Shown: positions 44,202 to 53,526, numbered from the stretch's first letter. The stretch: 64,000 bases of DNA from JAAYDY01 sp964500225 (GCA_964500225.1 CAZCOA010000010.1:9242-73241), one strand, 5' to 3'. Numbers and translations: made by a program. The notes: generated from the letters alone by a model not told the origin.

Positions 44202-45287
44202 TCAGTACGCCCCGTGCTCGGCGTGCAACTCGAGCATGTACCGGTATGTTTCCATCCGCACGTCCGGCGGAAGCGAGTGGTCGCTGTGCAGGATATAGGG
44301 CATCCGACGTTTGATCATCCCGCCCATCTTCCGCTCCACCTCTGCCCGAACCTTGGCTTTGTCATTCGTATTCAGCACCTGCACGTTGATGTTGCCCATG
44401 TAGCTCAGTGCATTACCATACGTGTCCGCCAGTTCCAGCACATCCACGCCCGCCTTCGCCTCCATCGGTTGCAGGCAGTCCCATCCGGCTTCGATCATGA
44501 TCGGTACCGCCTTGCGGATGTCGCCGCACGAGTGGATCAGCACCGGAAGCCCGTAGTCGTGCTTGTAGAGGCCGATCAGCTCCTTGTAGTACGGCAGCAT
44601 CAACTCGCGGATCGTCGCCGGCGACGCGAACAGCCCATTCGTGAAGCCCAGATCCTCGTAAATCCACATGCCGTCCGGACGGCCGATCGTGTCGAACACG
44701 TACACGTAGTGCCGCTTGAAAAAGTCCGTCCATACCCGCAGCATGTCGTGAATCCACTCCGGCTCCAGCAGCAGCGACGGAAGCATCACCATGTCGCCGA
44801 TCGTCGCTCGCATCAGCTCGATGCAGAACTGGTGCCCGAAGCACGTGAACCGCTGGTCCCGCCGCCCGATTTCCAGCACCCGCTGCGCCTCGGCTGCATT
44901 CACCCGTCCCGGGTCCAGCTCCAGCAGCGAACCCTTCTCGCGGTCCCAATCCTCCCGCGTCTTGATCGTGAAATCCATGTGCTCCGGCGTGCCGCTCTTG
45001 TGTTTCCACGTCTTCAGCGACGCGCCAAATCCGTCACGCCACACCTTCCACTCGTCCGTCTCCTCCACCATGCCGTCCTGCCCGCGCAGGGGGCCCGCGT
45101 CGTTCACGGCCCAGGTCTCGATAATGTCGTACCCGAAGAAGTCCGTCGGCAACACCTCCGGATCCGGGTACCCTTCGTTTACCCAGTAGTCCCGCCGTGT
45201 TTCCGGCCAGTAATGCTCATACAGGCCGACGCGGTCCGCCGGTTCCTTGTCCACGATGAGTCGCCGAATCCGCTCCTTCGAGGTCAT
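44202..45287 (-). CDS. Uroporphyrinogen decarboxylase-fold protein (MtaA/CmuA-like methyltransferase family)
   Basis: 361 aa. The URO-D fold is evident from the N-terminal SKERIRRLIVDKEPADRVGL and the C-terminal LIHSCGDIRKAVPIMIEAGWDCLQPMEAKAG. HSCG provides the His and Cys of the zinc site used by corrinoid methyltransferases of this superfamily; true HemE lacks that motif. Many planctomycete genomes carry several such paralogues of unknown substrate. ATG at 45287 has GGGGA about eight bases upstream. It leads a small unit with the glycosylase gene. Confidence 0.8.
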   Translation of the reverse strand: MTSKERIRRLIVDKEPADRVGLYEHYWPETRRDYWVNEGYPDPEVLPTDFFGYDIIETWAVNDAGPLRGQDGMVEETDEWKVWRDGFGASLKTWKHKSGTPEHMDFTIKTREDWDREKGSLLELDPGRVNAAEAQRVLEIGRRDQRFTCFGHQFCIELMRATIGDMVMLPSLLLEPEWIHDMLRVWTDFFKRHYVYVFDTIGRPDGMWIYEDLGFTNGLFASPATIRELMLPYYKELIGLYKHDYGLPVLIHSCGDIRKAVPIMIEAGWDCLQPMEAKAGVDVLELADTYGNALSYMGNINVQVLNTNDKAKVRAEVERKMGGMIKRRMPYILHSDHSLPPDVRMETYRYMLELHAEHGAY

Positions 45288-45444
45288 GACGGTTTTCCCC
45301 AGTTCCCAGCAATGACAGCTTCCCCCGAATCAATCTGCTTTTTATCCTAGCACCATCGACGCGTGGGATTGGTGATGAGGGTCACCGGTTGGTTCTCCAA
45401 CCAGTCCCAGTCGGGCCGCAGATGCTTGTTTTTCCCACGCAGGC

Positions 45445-46163
45445 ATGATAAACAGTCCGCTCATGGCAGACAAGAAAACAGCTTCCAAAGGTCCCGGTGC
45501 CGCCGACGGCGGCGGCAGCTCGATCATGCCAGGATCTCATCCGCCCCTGGTTCAGGCAGCGGCCCTGCTCCCGATTCTCCTCTTCTATGAGGTCGCTCTA
45601 GCCCTTGTCGGCATCAGCGACCGCAGCAGGCCGCTTCTGGACACCTGGTTCGCCAGGCTGCTTGGCCACGTGGGCCTGACGGCTCATTTTCTTCCCGGCG
45701 TCCTCGTGCTTGCGGTCCTGCTTGTCATCCACCTCTGGCGGCGCGATCCCTGGCAACTGCGGGCTGCCGACCTCTGGCGACTCTGGGGGCAGGCTCTCCT
45801 TTGGACCGTCCCGATGGTCGTCCTCTACCTGCTCTTCACACTGCCCTTTGCCGAGATGCTGGCCGCCGCGCTCAGCTTGTTCGATGTCGGCCGCGGCGGC
45901 GGATTCCGCGACATCGTTATTGGCGTCGGGGCAGGGGTCTTCGAGGAGTTCCTCTTCCGCTTCGTCCTGGTCTCGCTTGTCCTCCTGCTCATGCAGAAAC
46001 TCTTCCGCACGCCTGCCGGCGCCGCCCAGATCGTCGCCATCTGCCTGGCTGCCGCTGTGTTCGCCATCGCCCATCCACCCGGCAGCGGAAACGCCGCCAG
46101 GGCGCAACTGGAGTTTCTCTACCGTGTCGCACAGGGCATCTACCTCGGCGCCGTCTACTTGCG
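45445..46163 (+). CDS. CPBP-family intramembrane metalloprotease, 3' end lost in assembly gap
   Basis: 239 codons before the gap. Several hydrophobic segments begin at about residues 35, 80, 115, 150 and 190. The catalytic motif EEFLFR (EExxxR) lies near residue 172, and the later motifs AIAHPP (His) and FLYRVAQGIYLGAVYL are present, so only the end of the last helix and tail are missing. CPBP proteases act within the membrane, for example on CAAX or bacteriocin peptides. The frame happens to stay open across the gap to a stop at 46300-46302, but this cannot be trusted. ATG at 45463 is an alternative start. Confidence 0.8.
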
Positions 46164-46263
46164 NNNNNNNNNNNNNNNNNNNNNNNNNNNNNNNNNNNNN
46201 NNNNNNNNNNNNNNNNNNNNNNNNNNNNNNNNNNNNNNNNNNNNNNNNNNNNNNNNNNNNNNN
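46164..46263. other. Assembly gap of exactly 100 N
   Basis: A run of 100 N, the usual placeholder for a scaffold gap of unknown size. The end of the CPBP protease gene and possibly other sequence are missing here. Confidence 0.99.
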
Positions 46264-46332
46264 CTGCTCCTTCGGGAGCGTCCGGCGGGAGGTTCTGCGT
46301 AGTCCGAGTCAACGATCACCAGGATACGCGAG

Positions 46333-46367
46333 CCCGCTGCTGGAGAACCGGCGGCGGGTTTTCTTTT
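46333..46367 (+). terminator. Intrinsic terminator upstream of leuA
   Basis: An 8 bp stem with one G-U pair (46333-46340 with 46351-46358), a 10-nt loop and TTTTCTTTT. It probably ends the CPBP transcript. It could also be a leuA attenuator if transcription starts within the gap, but no leucine-rich leader peptide is visible in the remaining sequence. Confidence 0.75.
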
Positions 46368-46370
46368 GGC

Positions 46371-46398
46371 TGGAAAAGGGCTTTCCGGCCGCTAGAAT
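46371..46398 (+). promoter_or_regulatory. Candidate promoter of leuA
   Basis: TGGAAA (46371-46376), 16 bp spacer, TAGAAT (46393-46398). The -10 is strong. The start of transcription would be near 46405, about 23 nt before the leuA ATG. Confidence 0.5.
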
Positions 46399-46427
46399 AC
46401 GGGGTCTCAGAGACAGGAGGACGCACG

Positions 46428-48011
46428 ATGGCAGGCAAACAGGAGCGGCTCGTCATTTTCGACACGACGCTGCGCGACGGCGAACAGAGTCCGGGGGCCA
46501 GCATGAACCTGGCCCAGAAGCTCGAAGTGGCCCGAGCCCTGGACCTGCTCGGCGTCGATGTCATCGAAGCGGGCTTTCCGATTACCAGTCCGGACGACTT
46601 CGAGGCCGTGCAGGCCATCGGCCGTGAGGTCACGCGACCCACGATCTGCGGCCTGGCCCGGTGTGTGGAGAAAGATATCGTCGCGGCAGGCCAGGCGCTG
46701 AAGACCGCCCGCCAGGGGCGGATTCACGTGTTCCTGGCCACCAGCGCCATCCACCGCAAGTTCAAGCTGCACAAGGCCCAGAGCGAGATCGTCAAGATGG
46801 CCGTCGCCGGCGTCAAGATGGCCCGGCAGTGGACCGACGACGTGCAGTTCAGTCCCGAGGACGCCGCACGCACCGAGCCGGATTTCCTGGCCGAGGTGGT
46901 CGAGGCGGTCATCGACGCGGGGGCAAAGACCGTTAACATTCCCGACACGGTCGGCTACACGGTGCCGTGGCGATTTGACGAGTTGATCGCCGGATTGTTT
47001 CGCGATGTCGGCAACATCAGCAAGGCGGTCATTGCCGTCCATTGCCACAACGATCTCGGTCTGGCCGTGGCCAATAGTCTGTCGGCCGTCCGCCAGGGGG
47101 CCAGGCAGATCGAGTGTACGATCAACGGCATCGGCGAGCGAGCCGGCAACTGTTCGCTCGAAGAGGTCGTCATGGCGATCAAGACCCGCTGCGACGAGTT
47201 CCCGAACGTCTCGTGCGGCATCGCCACGCGGCGACTCTATCCGACCAGCCGCCTCGTCAGCCGTATTACCGGGCTGGCCGTGCAGCGGAACAAGGCCATT
47301 GTGGGCGAGAACGCCTTTGCCCACGAGGCGGGCATCCACCAGGACGGCATCCTGAAGGAGCGGACGACTTACGAGATCATGCGTCCCGAGGATGTCGGGT
47401 TCAAGCAAAGCAGCCTGGTCCTGGGCAAGCACAGCGGCCGCCACGCCCTGGCCGAGCGGATGAAGCAACTGGGCTTCAAGCTCACGTCGCCGCAACTGGA
47501 CCAGCTCTTCGAGCGGTTCAAGGTGCTGGCCGACCGCAAGAAGGAGATTTTCGATGAGGACTTGGAGGCTCTGGCGGAGACTGAGCTGTCGAGCTCCCAC
47601 GAGTTCTGGCGACTGGGCAGCCTGCACGTGTCCAGCGGCACCAGTTCGATCCCGACGGCGACGGTGGAATTGGTGAACGAGAAGGGCGAGAAGAGCTGCG
47701 ATGCCTCGACGGGCGACGGGCCGGTGGATGCGATTTTCCGGGCGGTCGAGCGGTTGACAGGAGTGCCGATGCGACTGGAGGATTACCAGATTCGCGCCGT
47801 GACCGGCGGCAAGGAGGCCCAAGGCGAGGTCCGTGTGGGCGTGCGTTACCGGAACCTCGTTCTCAGTGGCCGCGGTATCAGCACTGACGTTCTGGAAGCC
47901 AGCGCGCGGGCCTACATCGATGCGACGAACCGGGTTCTGGCCAGACAGAGCCGCGGCAAAGCAGCACGAAAACCCGCTGCCGCGAAGGCGGCGCGGAAGA
48001 AGACCAAGTAA
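46428..48011 (+). CDS. leuA: 2-isopropylmalate synthase
   Basis: 527 aa. The N-terminal TIM barrel begins FDTTLRDGEQSPGASM, the metal-binding signature of the DRE-TIM family. VHCHNDLGLAVANSL contains the HxH ligands and NGIGERAGNCSLEEVV the second signature. ENAFAHEAGIHQDG marks LeuA. The C-terminal ~120 residues form the leucine-sensing regulatory domain, ending in a Lys/Ala-rich tail. It condenses acetyl-CoA and 2-ketoisovalerate, the first step of leucine synthesis. AGGAGG is seven bases before the ATG. A longer frame reaching back through the gap is ignored. Confidence 0.96.
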   Translation: MAGKQERLVIFDTTLRDGEQSPGASMNLAQKLEVARALDLLGVDVIEAGFPITSPDDFEAVQAIGREVTRPTICGLARCVEKDIVAAGQALKTARQGRIHVFLATSAIHRKFKLHKAQSEIVKMAVAGVKMARQWTDDVQFSPEDAARTEPDFLAEVVEAVIDAGAKTVNIPDTVGYTVPWRFDELIAGLFRDVGNISKAVIAVHCHNDLGLAVANSLSAVRQGARQIECTINGIGERAGNCSLEEVVMAIKTRCDEFPNVSCGIATRRLYPTSRLVSRITGLAVQRNKAIVGENAFAHEAGIHQDGILKERTTYEIMRPEDVGFKQSSLVLGKHSGRHALAERMKQLGFKLTSPQLDQLFERFKVLADRKKEIFDEDLEALAETELSSSHEFWRLGSLHVSSGTSSIPTATVELVNEKGEKSCDASTGDGPVDAIFRAVERLTGVPMRLEDYQIRAVTGGKEAQGEVRVGVRYRNLVLSGRGISTDVLEASARAYIDATNRVLARQSRGKAARKPAAAKAARKKTK

Positions 48012-48045
48012 CGTGGAACAATCATTCAACAGAAAGAGCATGTCC

Positions 48046-49311
48046 ATGACGAAAAGCACGAGCGATAAACCGGCTGCGGCCGGCATCAAGAAGGCGGTCC
48101 TGGCTTATAGCGGCGGCCTCGATACGAGCGTCATTCTGCCTTGGCTGCGCGAGAACTATGGCTGCGAGGTCATCTGCTATGCCGCCGACCTGGGGCAGGG
48201 CGTCGAACTCGAGGGCGTCCGCGAGAAGGCAAAGCGGTGCGGCGCTAAGGCCATTGTGGTGGAGGATTTGCGCAAGACATTCGTCGAGGACTACCTCTGG
48301 CGAATGCTCAAGGCCGGAGCGGTGTACGAGCACGAGTACCTGTTGGGAACGAGCATCGCCCGCCCGCTGATTGCCGCGCGCCAGGTGGCGACGGCGCGGA
48401 AGTTCGGCGCCGATGCCCTGGCCCATGGCGCCACGGGCAAGGGCAACGACCAGGTGCGTTTTGAGCTGACCTATCAGGCCCTGGCGCCTGACCTGAAGGT
48501 GATCGTTCCGTGGCGTGATCCGCGGTGGACCCTGACGAGCCGCGAGGCGGCCATCGACTATGCCAAGGCCCACAACGTCCCGATTCGCCAGACCAAGAAG
48601 CGTATCTATAGCGAGGACGGCAACTTGTGGCACCTGAGCCATGAAGGCGCCGAACTGGAAGACCCGTGGAACGAGCCGAAGGATCAGGTCTTCACGATCT
48701 CCAGCACCATCGAGAAGGCCCCGGTGAAGGCGGAGTATGTAACGATCGGCTTTGTCCGAGGCGTGCCCGTGGCTGTGGACGGCAAGAAGCTCGACGGCGT
48801 GGCAATCATGCAGAAGCTCAACGCCCTGGGCGGCAAACACGGCGTCGGCCATGTGGATATGGTCGAGAACCGGCTCGTGGGTATCAAGAGCCGCGGCGTG
48901 TACGAGACCCCCGGCGGCGCCATCCTGTATAGGGCTCACCGGATGCTTGAGTCGATCTGCCTGGAGCGGGACCTGATGCATTACAAGCAGCAGGTGGCGC
49001 TACGGTACTCGGAGCTGGTGTACTATGGCCAATGGTTCCATCCGCTGCGCGAGGCCCTGGATGCGTTCATCGACAAGACGCAGCAGACCGTGACGGGGAC
49101 GGCCCGGGTGAAGCTCTATAAGGGCAATATCGTGCCGGCTGGCGTCATGAGCCCTCACTCGCTCTATAGCGAGGGGCTGGCCAGCTTTACAATGGGCCGG
49201 GAGTACAACCCTGCCGACGCGGGCGGTTTCATCCGCTGCTTCGGTTTGCCCATGAAGGTCTATGCCCAGGCCCAAGGGGCGGGGAAAAAGGGAAAAAAGG
49301 GGAAGAAGTAG
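48046..49311 (+). CDS. argG: Argininosuccinate synthase
   Basis: 421 aa. The N-type ATP pyrophosphatase P-loop AYSGGLDTS lies about 20 residues from the start. HGATGKGNDQVRFE, PIRQTKKRIYSEDGNLWHLSHEG and VGIKSRGVYETPGG are standard ArgG segments. It ligates citrulline and aspartate in arginine synthesis. ATG at 48046 has AAAGAG seven bases upstream; ATG at 48040 is possible. The C-terminus has a short GKKGKKGKK-type basic tail. It follows leuA by 34 bp. Confidence 0.97.
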   Translation: MTKSTSDKPAAAGIKKAVLAYSGGLDTSVILPWLRENYGCEVICYAADLGQGVELEGVREKAKRCGAKAIVVEDLRKTFVEDYLWRMLKAGAVYEHEYLLGTSIARPLIAARQVATARKFGADALAHGATGKGNDQVRFELTYQALAPDLKVIVPWRDPRWTLTSREAAIDYAKAHNVPIRQTKKRIYSEDGNLWHLSHEGAELEDPWNEPKDQVFTISSTIEKAPVKAEYVTIGFVRGVPVAVDGKKLDGVAIMQKLNALGGKHGVGHVDMVENRLVGIKSRGVYETPGGAILYRAHRMLESICLERDLMHYKQQVALRYSELVYYGQWFHPLREALDAFIDKTQQTVTGTARVKLYKGNIVPAGVMSPHSLYSEGLASFTMGREYNPADAGGFIRCFGLPMKVYAQAQGAGKKGKKGKK

Positions 49312-49324
49312 TAAGGGGCGTCCG

Positions 49325-49852
49325 GTGAACATCGTTCTGACCGGCTATCGGTGTACGGGCAAGACAACCGTCGGGCGGATCCTCTCGGAGAAGCTCGGTT
49401 GGCCGCTGGTCGATACCGATGCGCTGGTCGAGGAACGGGCGGGCAAGTCGATTGACGAGATCGTGGCCGCGGGCGGCTGGGAGGCGTTTCGCGACGCCGA
49501 GTCGGCCGTCGTCCGCGATGTGTCGGCTGGCAGCGGTCAGGTCATCAGTGCCGGGGGCGGCGCGATCCTACGCGAGGAGAACCGCCGGGCCCTGAAGTCC
49601 GGCGGCAAGGTTGTCCTTCTGAGGGCCGACGCCGAGACGATCTGGAATCGAATGCAGAGGGACCCGCGGACGGCCACCCAACGGCCGGACCTGACGGACA
49701 AGGGGGGGCTGGCCGAGATTCAGAATCTATTGGCCGAACGGCGGCCTTTGTACGAGAAGACGGCCGATTTTGCGATTTCGAGCGATCGTTATGGGCCCGA
49801 CGAAGTCGCTTGCCGCATTCTGACTTGGCTGAAGATTCATGACCTGATCTGA
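49325..49852 (+). CDS. aroK: Shikimate kinase
   Basis: 175 aa. P-loop GYRCTGKTTVG at residues 7-17, shikimate-binding DTDALVEERAGKSI, AGGGAILREENRRAL and RPLYEKTADF match AroK. It phosphorylates shikimate in aromatic amino-acid synthesis. The start is GTG at 49325, six bases after AAGGGG; an ATG at 49262 would overlap argG by 50 bases and add a basic extension, so it is rejected. It begins 13 bp after argG. Confidence 0.94.
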   Translation: MNIVLTGYRCTGKTTVGRILSEKLGWPLVDTDALVEERAGKSIDEIVAAGGWEAFRDAESAVVRDVSAGSGQVISAGGGAILREENRRALKSGGKVVLLRADAETIWNRMQRDPRTATQRPDLTDKGGLAEIQNLLAERRPLYEKTADFAISSDRYGPDEVACRILTWLKIHDLI

Positions 49853-49939
49853 GGCGAGCTTTTGGCTTGTCACCGGTCGCCCGGCAAGTACATTCGCAGA
49901 CGAAGCACGTGGCCGCACCAGCGGAGGACGTCACCCCTC

Positions 49940-50839
49940 ATGTCGCCGATTGTTCTGGGCATCTGGCTGTTCGCCGTCGGCGCGTGCGTGGGAAGTTTCC
50001 TGAATGTCTGCATCTATCGTCTTCCGGCAGGCCTGTCGATTGTGTGGCCGCCGTCGCATTGCACGAAGTGCCTGAAGCCGATTGCCTGGTACGACAACGT
50101 GCCGATCCTGAGTTACTTCTTGCTCAGGGGCCGGTGCCGGCGGTGTGGCGCGACGTACTCGGTGCAGTATGCCTTGGTCGAGTTGATGACCGGCCTGCTG
50201 GCGGCTGGTTTCTATGTGGCCTATTTCGTGTTCCAGGTCCGCGGTACGGATTTTGCCCGTTGGGGCGTGTACCTGGTGCATATGGCCCTGGTGGCCGCGC
50301 TGATCGTGTCGAGCCTGATCGACCTGAAGTACAAGGAGATCTACACGGTTGTCACGAACGTCGGGATGGTGCTCGGCTTGGCGGCAGGGGCCCTGTGTCC
50401 GGCTCTTCACGGCGGATCCAATCCAGTGACCGCCGGCGGTTCCGTTCTGCCGAACTGGTTCGGCGGCGGATGGCTCGACGGCCTGATTCGTGCGGCCGCA
50501 GGGCTTGTCGTCGGCGGAGGCATGATCTGGCTGACCGCCCTGGGCGGACGTCTTGTATTCCGTCGCGAGGCCATGGGTTTCGGCGACGTGCTGCTGATGG
50601 GCCTGATCGGATCAGTACTCGGCCCCGAGGCGGCGGTCCTGACCTATTTCCTGGCGCCGTTCTTCGGCCTCATCTACGGCGTCTGGAATCTGGCGCTGCA
50701 CAAGGACCACGAGCTGCCCTATGGCCCATTTCTGTCCATGGCGGCGGTGGTTGTTATGCTGACCCAGTCGCGCTTGATCACCCACTTTTGGCCTGGGCTC
50801 CAGAGCATCTGGTTCTCGCTATCGGGGAGAGGGCTCTGA
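49940..50839 (+). CDS. pilD: Prepilin leader peptidase/N-methyltransferase
   Basis: 299 aa. An aspartic A24 protease with about eight hydrophobic segments. GSFLNVCIYRLP near the N-terminus is followed by two CxxC pairs (HCTKC, about residue 35, and RCRRC, about 60) in the cytoplasmic zinc loop. Catalytic Asp residues are in SSLIDLKYKEI and MGFGDVLLMG. It cleaves and methylates type IV prepilins and pseudopilins, such as the one encoded at 63248-63877. GGAGG is 13 bases from the ATG, an unusually long spacing. Confidence 0.94.
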   Translation: MSPIVLGIWLFAVGACVGSFLNVCIYRLPAGLSIVWPPSHCTKCLKPIAWYDNVPILSYFLLRGRCRRCGATYSVQYALVELMTGLLAAGFYVAYFVFQVRGTDFARWGVYLVHMALVAALIVSSLIDLKYKEIYTVVTNVGMVLGLAAGALCPALHGGSNPVTAGGSVLPNWFGGGWLDGLIRAAAGLVVGGGMIWLTALGGRLVFRREAMGFGDVLLMGLIGSVLGPEAAVLTYFLAPFFGLIYGVWNLALHKDHELPYGPFLSMAAVVVMLTQSRLITHFWPGLQSIWFSLSGRGL

Positions 50840-50840
50840 C

Positions 50841-51299
50841 ATGAAAGGCTTGTGGCGGCGCATCTGGTTGTATCTGAGGGTGGCGGTCCTTGTGCTCGTC
50901 GTCGCTTTCGTGGTCCAGTTTCTGCTGATCAATACGAAAGGCAGCAGGCCCGTCAGCGCGCGCATCGTCTTCTGGGAGGACGACGGCAACAACTTGGGCG
51001 CCATCCTCGTGGCCGCTGCTCTTGGGGCCATGGGTTGGCCGCTTGTGCGGCTCGCGCGACTCGCGTGGCGCGACCATCGGGCCGAGAAGCAACGCCGCCA
51101 CGACCTCGCGGCCGAAGCCGACTGGCAAGGGGCCAAGGCCGGAATGGAGTCGCATCCGGTGAACCGCGGCACGGCGCAACCGTCCACAGGGCCGCAAACG
51201 GCCACGGCGACGGACAGCGCCAGCGCCCCGTGGATTGGCCAGGGCGCCGACGACCAGGAAAACATTGACCGCCGGGTCTCGGAGCGGCGCGACCTGTGA
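50841..51299 (+). CDS. Small membrane protein, LapA-like
   Basis: 152 aa. Two hydrophobic segments (about residues 12-30 and 52-70) are separated by a short region containing FWEDDGNN. A charged cytoplasmic tail of about 80 residues follows (LAWRDHRAEKQRRHDL, then a Ser/Thr/Pro-rich end). The two-helix plus tail layout resembles LapA (DUF1049), but similarity is weak. It starts one base after the prepilin peptidase stop, with GAGAGGG seven bases before the ATG, so it is co-translated. Confidence 0.6.
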   Translation: MKGLWRRIWLYLRVAVLVLVVAFVVQFLLINTKGSRPVSARIVFWEDDGNNLGAILVAAALGAMGWPLVRLARLAWRDHRAEKQRRHDLAAEADWQGAKAGMESHPVNRGTAQPSTGPQTATATDSASAPWIGQGADDQENIDRRVSERRDL

Positions 51300-51371
51300 G
51301 CGGCTTGGCAGTCCGGATTCCGCTGTACGATGGCGGTGAGGGTGTCCTCTATGCGGGAAAGGAGAATCACA

Positions 51372-52061
51372 ATGGCGGCACGAAGCGGATGGAAGGTGGC
51401 AATGGGGCTGGCTGCCGTAGTGCTGCTTGCGGCCGGGACGACCGGTTGCCAGGAAGAGCAGCTGAAGGCCCAGGTGCTGGATCTCCAGGTGCGTCTGCGC
51501 GATGCAGAGGCGCAGAACGCCGCTCTTCGCGAGGAACTGGGCGACGCTCAGGCCAAGAGCGCTCACTATCAGGCGCAAGCGGCCGCGGCGCAGGCCGATG
51601 CCGAAAACGCCCGGCGGCAACTGGCCGCTTTGTCGGGCGGCGGCGCGACGGCGGGGAGAGCCGCCGGCGAGGTTGTGACGGCCGCCCGCGTTGCCCCGGT
51701 CGCCGAGCAGACGTTCACCGTGCCAGACCCGTTTACCGCGGGCAAGGCCACGCTGAAGCCGGCGGCCATCGACGAGCTCCGCCGGATCGCCACGGCGATT
51801 AAACGCGACTACGCCGGTCGCATGATCCGGGTGGAGGGACACACCGACGGGGATCCGATCCGCAAGAGCGGATGGAAGGACAACTGGGAGTTGTCGTGCG
51901 AGCGTGCGGCTACCGTGGTCCGGCAGCTCGTGTCATTCGGTATTCCGGCCGAGAACCTGTACGTGGCCGGCTATGGCGAACATCGGCCCGTGGCGGACAA
52001 CAAGACCGCCGTCGGCAAATCGAAGAACCGCCGCATTGAGATCGTGGTGATGTCGCGTTAG
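51372..52061 (+). CDS. OmpA/Pal-family peptidoglycan-binding lipoprotein
   Basis: 229 aa. A lipoprotein signal ends in AAGTTGC. A coiled coil (about residues 27-90, QLKAQVLDLQVRLRD and following heptads) leads to an OmpA C-terminal domain with GHTDGDPIRKSG, LSCERAATVVRQL, GYGEHRPVADN and NRRIEIVVM. This domain binds diaminopimelate peptidoglycan, so the protein anchors the envelope to the cell wall. AAAGGAG is seven bases before the ATG at 51372; an earlier frame to 51330 is rejected. It follows the LapA-like gene by 72 bp. Confidence 0.9.
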   Translation: MAARSGWKVAMGLAAVVLLAAGTTGCQEEQLKAQVLDLQVRLRDAEAQNAALREELGDAQAKSAHYQAQAAAAQADAENARRQLAALSGGGATAGRAAGEVVTAARVAPVAEQTFTVPDPFTAGKATLKPAAIDELRRIATAIKRDYAGRMIRVEGHTDGDPIRKSGWKDNWELSCERAATVVRQLVSFGIPAENLYVAGYGEHRPVADNKTAVGKSKNRRIEIVVMSR

Positions 52062-52074
52062 TCTGAGGTCGTTC

Positions 52075-52707
52075 ATGGCCGAGACGTTGATTGTGGATTA
52101 CGGGATGGGCAATCTGCGTAGCGTGCAGAAGGCCCTGGAGCATGTCGGCGCCCGGGCACGCATTGTGCGGGATGCCGACGAAGTGACGCGGGCCGAGCGG
52201 ATTGTTCTGCCCGGTGTGGGCGCGTTTCGGGACGCCATTGCCGCCTTGCGGCAGAAGGGGCTCGACGAGGCCGTCAAGGATTTCGTTGCCACGGGGCGAC
52301 CGTTCCTGGGCATCTGCCTTGGGCTTCAGCTTCTGTTCGACGAGAGCCTTGAGGACGGGTGCCACCAAGGATTGGGTCTTATCGCCGGCCGGTGTGTTCC
52401 CATGGCGGCCGACAGGATCGGGCCCGACGGTCGTCCACTGAAGGTGCCGCACATGGGCTGGAATCAGCTCGACGTCGTCCGCCCCTCGCCGATTTTGCAA
52501 GGTCTGACGCCGCCGATCGAGGTGTACTTTGTTCACTCGTACGTTGTCGAACCGCAGGACCCCGCCGTTGTGGCGACGCGGACGACCTACGGCGAGGCGT
52601 TCGTGAGCAGCATCTGGCGCGACAACGTCGTGGCCACGCAATTCCACCCGGAGAAGAGTCAGCGCACCGGACTGCGGATGCTGGAGAATTTCGTCACTTT
52701 GAAGTAG
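52075..52707 (+). CDS. hisH: Imidazole glycerol phosphate synthase, glutaminase subunit
   Basis: 210 aa. Class I glutamine amidotransferase: DYGMGNLRSV at the N-terminus, oxyanion PGVGAF, nucleophile Cys in FLGICLGLQLL and the His/Glu pair in TQFHPEKSQ. It supplies ammonia to HisF in histidine synthesis; hisF is not in the window. It starts 13 bp after the OmpA-type gene and is followed by hisA. Confidence 0.96.
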   Translation: MAETLIVDYGMGNLRSVQKALEHVGARARIVRDADEVTRAERIVLPGVGAFRDAIAALRQKGLDEAVKDFVATGRPFLGICLGLQLLFDESLEDGCHQGLGLIAGRCVPMAADRIGPDGRPLKVPHMGWNQLDVVRPSPILQGLTPPIEVYFVHSYVVEPQDPAVVATRTTYGEAFVSSIWRDNVVATQFHPEKSQRTGLRMLENFVTLK

Positions 52708-52722
52708 GAAGCGTCGCTTCAC

Positions 52723-53442
52723 ATGGAAATCTGGCCGGCCATCGACATCCGCGGCGGACAGTGTGTCCGTCTCAGGGAAGGGGACTTCGCTCGCGAGACG
52801 GTGTTCGACGCCGATCCCGTGGCCGTGGCCCTGCGATTCAAGAAGCAGGGGGCCCGCCGAGTCCACGTTGTGGACCTGGATGGGGCCCGCGAGGGGTTGC
52901 CTGTCAACCGCGAGTTGGTGCTGCGCATTGTGGCCGAAAGCGGACTGGTGGTGGAGCTTGGTGGCGGTGTGCGAGACGAGCGGACGCTGGCGGATTACTT
53001 GGCGCAGGGGGTCTCGCGGGTGGTTCTCGGCACCCGGGCTGTTGAAGAACCTCAGTGGCTTGCCTCCGTGGCCGGCGACCACCCCGGGCGGGTGGTTCTG
53101 GGGTTGGACGCCAGAAATGGTCGGCTGGCGAGCAGAGGATGGCTTGCAACCACCACCCAGGATGTGATACAGTATGTGACTCGTCTTGGCGATTTGCCGC
53201 TGGCGGCAATTGTCTATACGGACATCGCTCGGGACGGCGTCATGAAGGGGCCGAACGTCGAAGCGGTCGGTCGGCTCGCCGCGGCCACGCGGATTCCCGT
53301 CGTGGCATCCGGAGGCGTGACGCGGATTGAGGACGTGCATGCGCTGGCCGGCTTGCCGATTGCCGGCATGATCATCGGCCGGGCCCTGTACGAGGGGACG
53401 GTTGACCTGAAAGCGGCCATTGCAGCCGCGCACGACAACTAG
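52723..53442 (+). CDS. hisA: ProFAR isomerase (1-(5-phosphoribosyl)-5-[(5-phosphoribosylamino)methylideneamino]imidazole-4-carboxamide isomerase)
   Basis: 239 aa. TIM barrel with the first catalytic Asp in IWPAIDIRGGQCVRL and the second in YTDIARDGVMKG. HVVDLDGA, GGGVRDERTL and ASGGVTRIEDV are phosphate-binding loops. It performs the Amadori rearrangement preceding HisFH. It follows hisH by 15 bp. Confidence 0.96.
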   Translation: MEIWPAIDIRGGQCVRLREGDFARETVFDADPVAVALRFKKQGARRVHVVDLDGAREGLPVNRELVLRIVAESGLVVELGGGVRDERTLADYLAQGVSRVVLGTRAVEEPQWLASVAGDHPGRVVLGLDARNGRLASRGWLATTTQDVIQYVTRLGDLPLAAIVYTDIARDGVMKGPNVEAVGRLAAATRIPVVASGGVTRIEDVHALAGLPIAGMIIGRALYEGTVDLKAAIAAAHDN

Positions 53443-53526
53443 ACGACAGATGGGCCCTCGCCGCAGTCCGGCCAGGGCCGACGGCGTTTCGCCATCCGGT
53501 TGGACAGGTGGTCTTTGGAGGAAGTC

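Noticed and set aside
46264..46302. Continuation of the CPBP protease frame after the gap
   Set aside because: The gap length is arbitrary, so the frame cannot be inferred; the 12 codons after it carry no family motif.
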